21,509 nt of DNA from Dipetalonema caudispina. Taxonomy: Eukaryota; Nematoda; Chromadorea; Rhabditida; Onchocercidae. Under the pieces are notes generated by a model. That model saw nothing but the letters and a program-made list of their open reading frames with translations. It did no database searches and had not been told where the DNA came from. Shown here one piece after another: positions 11,726-21,509 of the stretch. The translations under genes and the position numbers were made by a program. Positions within the stretch are counted from its first letter, which is position 1. Every line of letters begins with the position of its first letter. The stretch covers positions 1 through 21,509 of the forward strand of contig JABVXV010000609.1 of NCBI GenBank assembly GCA_013365325.1, read 5' to 3'.

Positions 11726-12686
11726 TTTACTGCCATTATATTGTAAATTTTTTCATAGAAGAAATTTGTGAAAATTAATTAAATTTAATACATGTTGAAA
11801 TGTTTATCCAACCATTTCCAATTCAACATTACCATCGTGATATCTTATTGTTAACAACTAAAAACTTATGATATTTTATCTCATTCAAATTATAGCTGTG
11901 ATTGATATTCGATACGCTGCAAATAATACATTGTAAATGCTAAAAATTTGTCGTAGTACAATATTTCAAAATTTTCAATTATTTGTTTACTAAACATTGG
12001 AAGTATATTTATGTAAGAATACAAATATTTATTATTGCAACAAATAAATATTTTAAATTTTATTGTTATCGTTATCATTTATTCAAAACAATTTTTCGTT
12101 ACTCTTTCGTTTTTTATTCTTTCAATAAATCATTTGAATTTGTATCATTTAAATTTTTATCATTTAAACTTATTTTTGGTAATAATATAACACTTTTGGT
12201 TTTTGGCAATTAGTTATGTACACTGTTTGTATAAAGGTTTATAGAAGCTTACAAAATGATATTTGTTTGCATTTAATTTACACTTCAACATATTTGCAAT
12301 TTGATACAATTTAATCTTTGACCAGCACAATGTATTATTCCTTGGTAATATTATAGTAAATCATTTCCATATATTAAAATATGTTCAAATAAATAGTATC
12401 AATGTTTTTCATTTAATTTGAAATTTCAATATACTTTTTTCGATAAAAATTCTGCTACTAGATCGTAATTTTTTTTTTTATATGTAAGCTTGATCGATAG
12501 AAATTTCAAACAATCAATTCTACGTCTAAATATATCTCTTTTCAATCTTGACTTTATAAACTTCGTTTAGTTTAACAGTCTTATCTCAATCATTCTCTTT
12601 TTTCTGATAGCTTTTGTTATATAATAAAAAGAAGAAACACATTTAACTTCACAAACTAAAATAATCTGTTGATGTTATTTCGTTTG

Positions 12687-12717
<31 letters not shown>
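12687..12717. repeat. A31 homopolymer
   Basis: Thirty-one uninterrupted A bases on the plus strand, in intergenic sequence, with no recognisable retroposed gene in front of them. Confidence 0.9.
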
Positions 12718-12719
<2 letters not shown>

Positions 12720-13186
12720 AGCGATTTAGCTAATTCCTCATTACATTTTATTCCTTTATCTTTCGCTTTTCAAATAAACGAATAGAGCAATTCATATTTC
12801 TTGTTAAATTGTTTAATTACAAGTCTTTTGTTTTAGAGAAAGAAAAGATAAATTTGATATATTTTAGTTGTTTATGAATTTCTAAATGGTACAAGTCAAT
12901 GAAATCATTGCTATCAAATACAAAATACTTTGTCTTTTTTTCCCTCTTATTGTTCTTCCTTTTTTTTTTTTTTTCTCTTTGGAACATTATTTAAATGATA
13001 GAATTTGATGATAAAAAAAAAAACAGAATTTTTATGGTTCAGTGTATTTTTCATTGAACTAAATTTCAACGATTAATGATAAAGGTTATCTGCCTATTAT
13101 CATCATCATTTTAAAATTTGTCTATGTGTGTGTATGTATTTGTATGTGCATGATTCTGTTCAAATGTTTCATGAATTTGAAAAATG

Positions 13187-13208
13187 CTTCTCTCTCTCTC
13201 TCTCTTTT
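13187..13208. repeat. CT dinucleotide microsatellite
   Basis: Short (CT)n run on the plus strand within intergenic sequence. Confidence 0.85.
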
Positions 13209-13559
13209 ATGCTTTTTAATTTTTTTTCAGTTTAACTTTCACTATGACATCACAAGATAAAATTGATGATTCTTCTAATACATTTTCATATAATGTTGAA
13301 ATTTTCTTAGGAAAAAAAGGCATACCTATATACATAAATAATTTTTAAATCAATTAAAAAAATCAAAAATTCAAAAAATTGGCTTAAAAATTCATAAATT
13401 TTCAAAAATTTGAGAAAACTTAAAAAAATTAATTACGAACAGAATATTTTATTAAATAATTCATAATAATAGTACGATAATTTTGTTCCTTGAATAATAT
13501 ATAATAATGAAGCTAGCAATACCTGATAATTTTGAAAATGTAAAAGGACACAAATAACT

Positions 13560-13612
13560 GAGAGAGGAGGAAAGAGAGAGAAAAGAAGGAGGGAGAGAGA
13601 AAGAGAGGGAAA
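13560..13612. repeat. 53-nt pure polypurine (GA-rich) tract
   Basis: Only A and G on the plus strand, mostly GAGA and GGAGG units. Mirror-like purine tracts of this kind can form triplex structures; none is shown here. Confidence 0.8.
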
Positions 13613-13691
13613 TAAATTGTTCAATTGAAATATTAGATGCAAAATATACCGTAGTATTGAATGTCATTCTAAGAATGTCTATAGATGATGA

Positions 13692-13735
13692 CATATACAT
13701 CATAGCTTGTCATGTGACAAGCTATGATGTATATG
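13692..13735. repeat. 44-bp near-perfect palindrome, 21-bp arms
   Basis: Left arm 13692-13712 and right arm 13715-13735 are exact reverse complements of 21 bases, separated by only TG. As RNA or cruciform it would be a 20-21 bp stem with a tiny loop. A weaker extension (ATGACA outside left, TGTCAT outside right) continues with a small offset. It is not near an ORF end, so a terminator role is unsupported. Confidence 0.93.
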
Positions 13736-13949
13736 CTGTCATTTAAATATTGTAAAATTTAAAATTTTAAATTTTAAACCAGCTCTTTAAAATAAATTTA
13801 ATTAAGCAAATGAAAATTTTTCCCCATCAACTTGCAACAAAAAATTAATAGATGTTTGATTAATAATGCTATTATAAGATACAAGTAGTAGAAAATTTCT
13901 CCATAAAATTTTCCAAAAATAATTCTTTAAAATTTCTGAACGAAAGAAT

Positions 13950-14008
13950 GAAAAAGAAAGAGAAGAGAGAGAAGAGAGAAAGAGAGAAGGGGAAGAAAAG
14001 AAAAAAGG
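13950..14008. repeat. 59-nt pure polypurine tract
   Basis: Only A and G on the plus strand, GAGA-rich in the centre and A-rich at both ends; second of three such blocks within 900 bp. Confidence 0.8.
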
Positions 14009-14242
14009 TGAAAATAATAAAATTTATTCCATGGATTTTAAACTTATGTATTTTGGGTGGTCCGTTGAACAAAACTTTGCAATGAATGATCGATTGGTGT
14101 TCGATTTTTCATTGCTAACTATATCCTTCAGTGAATGGTACAAAAAATAAAAAATAAAAAAAAAAGGGAGAAAAACAATAAGCTGAATCTTTTTCGTCCT
14201 TACTTTCCTTCATTTTTTTTTTTTCTTTTATTTTTAAAATTG

Positions 14243-14412
14243 TTAAAGATATGTAAAAAATAAAAAAAAATAAGAAAAGTTAAATGGAAAAATAAAAAAG
14301 GAGGAGGAAGAGAAGGAAAAGGTGAAAAAGAAGGGGAAAAGAAGAATGAGATAAAAAAAAAAAAAAAAATAAAATGAAAAGGAAGAAAAAAAAAATAAAA
14401 TGATGGAGGAGA
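14243..14412. repeat. Interrupted purine-rich block
   Basis: A/G-dominated on the plus strand with scattered T; includes GGAGGAGGAAGAG and an A17 run. It lies on the same strand as the two purine tracts to its left. Confidence 0.65.
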
Positions 14413-14660
14413 ATCATTTAATGGATGAATGAATTGAATAGAATTAAAGCATTCATTTCCAATTGTAAACTTTTTCACGTTTTTAACGTTTAATCATTTT
14501 CATTCCATACGTAATGCTATTTGTTAATGACTATTAAATATATGACTTTTTTCTTTTTTTTTTTTTTTTAAATACTTCCAGAAATTATTTCATACATTTA
14601 TTGGTATCGGTGAAATGTTTAATAAGTTAGAGACGATTAACGGAATATTCGTATGGTCTT

Positions 14661-14793
14661 ACGTATGTATGTATGTATGTGTGTGTGTGTGTCTGTCTGT
14701 CTGTCTGTATGTGTCTGTGTGTTATATGTATGTATGTGTTTGTGTGTGTAAGTTTTAAAGCTTAAAATGTTGTAATGTGTGTGTATGTGTGTT
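14661..14793. repeat. Compound GTAT/GT/GTCT microsatellite
   Basis: (GTAT)n passes into (GT)n, (GTCT)n and back to mixed GT/GTAT up to about 14750, then a second (GT)n block at 14776-14793. Alternating purine-pyrimidine DNA of this kind may adopt Z-form. Confidence 0.85.
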
Positions 14794-15630
14794 TTTAGAT
14801 GCACTTCTTAGTGAAGACCAATAGAATTTTCATCATTATTCTCTTCAACAATTTTCAACGAAATACAACTTTTCGATTTGTTTATTAATTAAAATATAGC
14901 ATTTTCCTAACTTCTAATCAATCATAATATCCTTTGAAATATGATAACTATACATTATTTCATTTATGTATCGTTTACAATTTACTTATTATGATTATTA
15001 TTATTATTATATGCAAATGAATGTATTGTATCATATAATGTGTAAAGTATACGTTTATTATCAATATATATATGCATATATATTTATAATATTTTAATAT
15101 TTTTAAATATTTTCCCAAGTATTGAAATAAAATTTTCAATTTGAAGAAAAAAAAATGGTATCGGTTTTGCAAGAATTTTTATAATCGATATAAACGTATA
15201 TACAAATGTATTTGTAATATTACCAAATATTAAAATAAATTTCATATTTGAAGATAAAAGAGATGGGATTTATTAGTTTTGCATGAATCTTAATGCATTT
15301 AGAGAAGATTTAAATTTGATGATATTGTAAGATGTTTAAAGTGAAAATGTAACAATTCATTAATACATGGTATGTTTGATATAGTTTTACTCATGATATA
15401 ACTAAAATAATACAGTCATTATTCATTGTTACATTTCTTATCATATTTTTTTCACTACTATCTTTATCATTTATTATTGCTAATGTAGTCTAATTAATTA
15501 ACGAATATAAGATTTTAAAAATTTTAGTAATTTGTGAAATTTACAATAAATAAAACAGAAATAACTTGTGATAAATTATAATAACTGAATGAAATAATTG
15601 ATAAGTTTTGACTTTTATAACTATTATCCC

Positions 15631-15650
15631 TAATAATAACAATAATAATA

Positions 15651-15708
<58 letters not shown>

Positions 15709-15712
15709 TAAC

Positions 15713-15800
<88 letters not shown>
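15631..15800. repeat. AAT trinucleotide array upstream of the C2CD2-like gene
   Basis: About 170 bp of (TAA/AAT)n with a few G and C interruptions, ending 151 bp before the predicted ATG. It creates a spurious poly-Asn reading frame. Confidence 0.95.
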
Positions 15801-15881
15801 GAGAGACAAATTTCAGCTTAAAAATATATTCGAAACATTTCTTACTCCAGCAGTTACATTATTTTTATTACTAATGAATGA

Positions 15882-15891
15882 AATGTTTTAG
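15882..15891 (+). promoter_or_regulatory. Candidate spliced-leader trans-splice acceptor
   Basis: AATGTTTTAG ends at 15891, 60 bases before the ATG at 15952, with no other in-frame ATG between. In nematodes an unpaired U-rich AG just upstream of the first exon commonly accepts a spliced leader. This is position and consensus only; a conventional 5' intron is the alternative. Confidence 0.4.
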
Positions 15892-15951
15892 GAGAATTAA
15901 TTGCGGTGCAATTTCACGAAAGAAAAACAAAAAAAAAAAAAAAAAAAGATC

Positions 15952-17765
15952 ATGGATGGATTGACATGGTTACTTATGTCTTGGCTTGTTGTGGGTATAT
16001 TATGCTATTTTATGCTTGCTAAAGTAAGTGCACCGCAAGCGGCAGTAACCACCGGGGTAAATGATACCATCATCAATTCCTATGCTACTTCCAGGTATGT
16101 GGAAATTAATCAACAGATTATTACTGTTATTATTATTATTACTTTTTTAAATATATTTTTGATTTTAATATTTCTAACAATGCTAACAATCTTTCCTCAT
16201 ATATTTTGATTTAAATGTTACCGTGATATTTGAGGTACTGATTATTTATCTATCCATATTATATTTGCTGTCTTTTTATGGTATCATCGAAAATAATAAT
16301 TGAATGAGTTGGATTTCAGACATTACATTAATTATAAATTTCCTAATTCGTTAAAATTGTAGCAAAAGGAGTAGTGATGAATATTCAACAGACTGGTTAA
16401 ATGATATTATTGGATGGTTATTCAATAATATGCACCGTGTACCGGATACTCTGCAAGCATGGATAACAGCAATGAATGAAGCTGCTAAAAAAATTTCTAT
16501 ACCTGTAATAAATAAGTTTAATTCTCCACTTATTTTAACTACTATAACTTCGATCAATATTGTCATCTCTTACAACTACGACAATACGCCAGTTTTAAAT
16601 GTAGTTTAAACAAATTAGAAATAATTAACAACAGCATTAATAATTAATGATTGAAGCAAGTATTTGTTTTATAATTTCAGGGAAAATTTGAAGTACTGTT
16701 CGAAGGTTTCAGCGATAATAAGAATGTTACAAAAGCGCCACGTGTTACTGATATTAGCTTGCAACAATCACCTAATGACCATCTTGTAGGTTCAATTTTG
16801 TAATTTGTATTTACTCTTTCCGTTTGTTCATTTACTTATTTTACTATGTATAATTTATCTTATAGATTATAAAAGGTAAAATCAGTATACCGGAAATAAA
16901 CCTCAAACTGATGAGTTCGCAACGAACAGGCGATCGATTATTAGTTACCAATTTTGATGCAAAAGTTACCGATCTACATGGCGAGGTTTGCTTATAAAAT
17001 TTTTCAATTCATTCTTAAAAGAAAGGGGTAAATGAATAAAAAAAAAATTTGTAGTATTTAAATAATCACATATATATATATATACATTTTGAATTTTGTT
17101 TCAGGTAGAATTACGTTTAGCATGCATCGCGAATCAAATCTACATGATGGCATGCTTTTGTGGACGACCTGAATTAGACATAGAACTGACAAATAGGGAT
17201 CCTGTAACGGTACTTCTTTCTATTTATATATTTTTACAATATATAAAAATTTAAAGCTATATGTAAAATGCAAATAATGGTACCAACGTTTTCTTATTTT
17301 GTTTATTATAAATCATATTTCGTTTTCCTGATACTATAGAATGTTTATAGACGGGAATGGTTTCCAGTACGATGGTGGACGAAATGATCCGGAAATGTCT
17401 CCTTTCCGCTGTTACTAATGTATCATTATCAGAACCTGGTGGTGGACAATGTAATAGAATGGCATCCGGTATGATACCATCTAATGTATTTCCGTTAATT
17501 CCGCGTACAATGGTACCAGATACAATTGATGGTACTGGTAATTTGGCTACGGTACCAACACATGAAAAGATGAAACGAATCAACCAACCAACATCGGTAC
17601 ACATATAAATAATTTGATCAATATAAAATATGAGGATGCATTTCCGATTATAATATTGATTATATCATCTGATAATTTAATAAAAAACAAACTATTTTTT
17701 CCCATTAATTGTATCACTATTCAATTACTATCTTTTCCCTCTAATTCTTTTAGAAAATAAAAAAA

Positions 17766-17855
<90 letters not shown>

Positions 17856-20070
17856 AAAATCTCAAATTATTCAAAATTATCTTCAAATAGATATTACAGC
17901 ACAACTAAGGTATTTAATAGAAAATGCAAAAAAAGAAAATCTCAAAATGTGAAATTCACATTATGAAGTATATCTAGACCAAATGAAAAGAAAAAAAACA
18001 AACTCTTGAACTTTTTAAATTTCACAATTTTGGAAAAGGTTTTAGATTTTAAATAACTTTCATCTTATTTATTCAGTTACAGCTGAATCATATTACTAAA
18101 GTGCAAGCAATGCCGAATAAAATGCGTGTCAAGGTTATTCGAGCACAACGACTTGGCGGCGATCGTAGTAGGAATTTTTTGTCTGTTTACAATCAGAAAA
18201 ATACAAAGAAATTTCTTCTAATTCAATCATTTATTTCGATTTTAGATATATTTCTGCATTAAAATAAAATAATCAGTATTTCCGGAAAAAGGAAAAAAAG
18301 AGAAATGCTTAAAAGTATATGCATCAATCCAATGCTAAAATTTTTATGCAAAAATATTGCTAAAATATTCTATATTAAAGAAAAAAAAAAAACTTTTTTT
18401 TTAAAAAAAAAAAAAAAAAAAACTAAAAAGAATTTTAACCTTCCGTTCTTTTCATGATCTTTGGTTTTGTAAAAATATTATACTTCTTAGCTATTGAACT
18501 TGAATCTCTTTTTTTCCTAATTTTTCATGATTAAAAAAAAAAAGAATTTTGTTATGATATAGGACTAATTAATTAAAAGGGCAGTTTTTTTTTTTTTTTT
18601 TTTTAGTGGTAAATCAACCTTATGTTGTATTGGAAATGGATGAACCGGCGCAAAAATTTCAAACAAAACCTGGCCTTAATATCAGCCCATACTGGGAAGA
18701 ATCATTTGATTTGTAAGTGTTGCTCTTTGTCATCAACTCTATCAAATAATTAGACCTCCCTGAAAGCGATCTAAAACTGACGAAATATATTTAAAATTAA
18801 CCGGAAATTTTGAGCTTAAAAAACTAGATTACTCTTATCACTTTTTGCATAGTATTTAAAAGATACTGCTGAAAAAAAAAAAAAAAAAAACGATCATTTA
18901 TCATTTTCTTTCCAATCAAACTATTGCTTTTTGTTTCATTTCATTTAAAGCATGCAAAAAATATTTGAACTAAATTTAAATATTTAAGGAAAAAAGAAAT
19001 GAAAATTTTACAGTGATTTGACATCAGCATCCGAGGAAATTCTGTTTGAGATATATGAAGGTATAAGTAATACTTCTATTACTACTCCTGCCGGACGTAG
19101 CGGATATTCTGGACAAAATGAGCTTGAAGATGATCGATTCTTAGGGCTTGCAATTGTTGGTTTGGATGAAGTACGACATTCCGGTGCTAATGTTTCGCAT
19201 ACATTAAAATTACAAGGACGACCGTATAGGAATGATATAATCACGGGTAATTTGACTGTACAGGTAAAATTAATAGTTGTATATTTCGTTAATTAAAACA
19301 AATTATATACTGTTGCAAAAAAAAATTGTATGTGCATATCAAATATTTATTATTCATTAATTTTCGCATCATTCATTACTATTATTCCTCACTAATTACC
19401 GCATAATTAATCCATCTGGTTTAAATGATATTTTATCATTACAGTTCGACTTCTACTATGATACAATAGGAAATTCAATAGGTAAAGATGTGGATCAAGC
19501 TATTATTCGAAATAGCCCTAATCAATTTCGTGAAACAGTAAGCAGCACAAAAAGGCCCATATATGATCCACGTGGTAGTTTATATTTAATCGTAATTATA
19601 TTTCTATTTTTTTACATATATAATGTATAACTAAAAGAATTGATTGTTTTTTATTAGTAATTACTGTAAAAGTCATTAAGGTAATTAGATTATTGAGGAT
19701 GATAGTCATTACGATAATCAAATCATTTCGGATGATAAGCGTTGTTATAATCATGAAATCATTGCGAAACTTGAATTATATTTTTGTTGCTTAATAAAAT
19801 TTCTGGAAATGGATCAAGAAAATGAAATTAAAATTTGATAAACTATTTCTATTGTACAGATAGTTTTGGAACATATGATAACCACGATGTGATATCAACA
19901 AAAACGGCAACAGTCACCGTGAAAAATATTTCACAGGTGAACTATTAATGCAATACTTCGTTTTGTTTCATTCAGCTGATTGATATAATATTTTACTACT
20001 CAAATAATCAGATAAAATATAATTGAAATCTTGGGAGAGATAGTTGAGTAGTAATAATAATAATAATAAC

Positions 20071-20143
<73 letters not shown>

Positions 20144-21301
20144 GTGTTTCATTACTTGGTATTAGTTTTTAGAGATTAAGAATTTGTAATATTTAAATTA
20201 ATTATCTTACTCAAATGATCAAACAAAATAACTGCTATTCTGAAAGAGATAGTGAAATAAATAAACAAATAAGTAGAGAGGGAAATAAATAAACAAATAA
20301 TTGAATTTTGTTAAGCAATCATTAAACGACAAAACTCAACCTCTAACAGGAACATCAGGAATTACGACGATACAACAAACATCAACAATACCTATGGTTT
20401 GTTTACGACTACAATAATTACAATTTCTGGAGGGAAAATCATTTTGCTAGATAAATGTATGCAGTATAATGTTGAATTTATTTCTGAAGCTATACTATGT
20501 GAAGACATTCAAAATTCGGATTTCAGACCAAGAAATCAAAAAGTTTATCATTTGGTAAAATTAGTACATTTATATCTTTTAGGTATACCAAATAATTTTA
20601 ATGGTCTTCAGGACAGAATATTTTCTAGCCGATTCAGCATAATATTTATGGCATTATTCAAATTTTCAGTATTTCTCCTGGTCTTTTTTCTTTAGGCTTA
20701 TGATGCACATGGACAACGAACTGGTATCAATGATATGCAACAACAACATCATCCATATGGTACCACAGTTCAACAACAATCGCCCGGATTGAACGAACGA
20801 CCAGAATATGTAACTACTACGGCAGGAAAATGTCAACAAGTATCATTTGATGTTTCATGTCGAACTATATACAGCATATAATACTATTCTGACAAACAAT
20901 TTAAGGAAAAATTTGCAGCCTGGTAATGCAACAACCAGCCGGATACAGCAACATGTAATACCTGGTAGCAGTACAGGAAATAATTCTGGTGCTCAACGTT
21001 TTCCTACCGAAACTAAAGATCTCCATGTTACTGACATCGATAACTATCCTTATCATAGGTAAAAATTTCGAATTATTTTTCAGGACATATTAATAATGAC
21101 AATCAAAATTGTAACATTCAAAAAACTGCAGTAAGAATCAACATCAAATTATGACAATTATGAAAAATTATTAAGTAAGCCATTTGAAGAATGTATAATT
21201 TTCCAGGTATGAAGAACAAGAAGCGGAAGCATTGATAAAGACTGAAGCAGAAGAAATGCCTCAGACTAATGAAGTTAATGAAATACGACAATCCAGAAGT
21301 G
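15952..21301 (+). CDS. C2CD2/C2CD2L (TMEM24)-like SMP and C2 domain protein, 3' end beyond window
   Basis: Exons: 15952-16094, 16363-16504, 16681-16785, 16866-16985, 17105-17209, 17351-17596, 18077-18167, 18607-18712, 19014-19263, 19445-19574, 19860-19936, 20316-20396, 20696-20839, 20919-21058, 21207-21301, the last ending at a phase-1 donor. All are GT-AG and in frame, giving about 658 residues. What is seen: an N-terminal hydrophobic anchor (residues 6-23, WLLMSWLVVGILCYFMLA); WLNDIIGWLF then LQAWITAMNEAAKK, the lead-in typical of C2CD2-family SMP modules (about 60-290); a C2 domain (about 305-445) with MRVKVIRAQRL, QPYVVLEMDEP and PYWEESFDF; then a Gln/Ser/Thr-rich tail and an acidic stretch. 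Vertebrate C2CD2L sits in the ER and moves phosphatidylinositol at plasma-membrane contacts (known family role); the same role here is inferred. The C2 loops lack most usual calcium-binding aspartates. The donor of exon 5 could instead be at 17204, dropping two residues without changing frame. The start has the anchor immediately after it and a trans-splice-like acceptor 61 bp upstream. Confidence 0.87.
17767..17853. repeat. A87 homopolymer in intron 6 of the C2CD2-like gene
   Basis: Eighty-seven uninterrupted A bases in the intron 17597-18076. It is much longer than other runs here; length in the real genome may differ from the assembly. Confidence 0.9.
18381..18422. repeat. A12-C-T9-A20 run in intron 7
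   Basis: Adjacent A and T homopolymers able to fold back on each other, within the intron 18168-18606. A further T20 run at 18585-18604 abuts the exon 8 acceptor and serves as its polypyrimidine tract. Confidence 0.8.
20052..20141. repeat. AAT array in intron 11 of the C2CD2-like gene
   Basis: About 90 bp of (TAA)n with one AAC interruption, in the intron 19937-20315. Confidence 0.93.
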
Positions 21302-21338
21302 GTAATATTTATACATAACAATTATGTATAAATTATTA

Positions 21339-21509
<171 letters not shown>

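Larger units (their letters stand above)
10005..15630. other. Gene-poor divergent intergenic region
   Basis: No exon with plausible composition and splice sites was found on either strand over about 5.6 kb. It contains a GC-rich island at 10611-10690, degenerate direct repeats at 11656-11725, A31 at 12687-12717, CT and GT microsatellites, three polypurine blocks and the palindrome at 13692-13735. Undetected 5' exons of the minus-strand gene and promoters for both genes may lie here. Confidence 0.5.

Noticed and set aside
15608..15874. 88-codon reading frame of mostly Asn on the plus strand
   Set aside because: It is the translation of the AAT array; no initiation context, splice support or non-repeat domain.
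15897..15908. 12-mer TAATTGCGGTGC shared with the minus strand at 10688-10677
   Set aside because: Many 12-mer matches are expected by chance in a window of this size; no flanking similarity.
16505..16608. In-frame read-through of exon 2 for about 34 codons to TAA
   Set aside because: Splicing at the GTAATA donor joins directly to the next SMP segment and matches family spacing; the read-through peptide has no family-like content. Retained-intron truncation remains possible but unsupported.
20399..20695. Open frame filling the intron between exons 12 and 13
   Set aside because: It starts at TTG, has no in-frame link from exon 12, and its hydrophobic translation is typical of AT-rich intron sequence; clean GT-AG sites at both ends explain the region as intron.

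Overview
The window is AT-rich eukaryotic DNA with many short exons, introns that usually end in a compact TTTCAG/TTGCAG-type acceptor, and dense microsatellites. This suggests a nematode, and the low GC, long A/T homopolymers and AAT arrays would fit a filarial (Onchocercidae-like) genome. The assignment is inference from style and gene content; no rRNA, tRNA, spliced-leader or mitochondrial marker is present to fix it.

Two protein genes can be rebuilt exon by exon, and they diverge. On the minus strand (7526 down to 1186) a 14-exon model encodes a 736-residue TBC-domain RabGAP of the TBC1D12/TBC1D14 type, with both the arginine finger and the glutamine finger present. Two further minus-strand exons lie upstream of it (10004-9810 and 8235-8060). 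They splice together cleanly and carry a ubiquitin-interacting-motif-like segment; whether they are the N-terminus of the TBC protein or the 3' end of a separate upstream gene is unresolved. On the plus strand (15952 to beyond the window) 15 exons encode about 658 residues of a C2CD2/C2CD2L (TMEM24)-like protein: an N-terminal membrane anchor, an SMP-type lipid-transfer module, a C2 domain with an apparently degraded calcium site, and a polar tail that continues past the last visible donor at 21301.

Region by region: 1-1185 is 3' flank of the TBC gene with one weak short ORF; 1186-7526 is the TBC gene; 7527-10004 holds the two extra exons and their intron; 10005-15630 is a gene-poor divergent intergenic stretch with polypurine tracts, GT/GTCT and CT microsatellites, A31, a small GC-rich island and a striking 44-bp near-perfect palindrome; 15631-15800 is an AAT array just upstream of the plus-strand gene; 15882-21301 is that gene with a second AAT array and an 87-nt A run in its introns; the window ends in an ATT array.

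Both proteins act on membranes: TBC1D12/14 relatives in Rab-controlled recycling-endosome and autophagy traffic, and C2CD2L relatives at ER-plasma membrane contacts in phosphoinositide transfer. Nothing in the sequence links them functionally beyond adjacency. I found no CRISPR array, transposase, viral gene or toxin gene.
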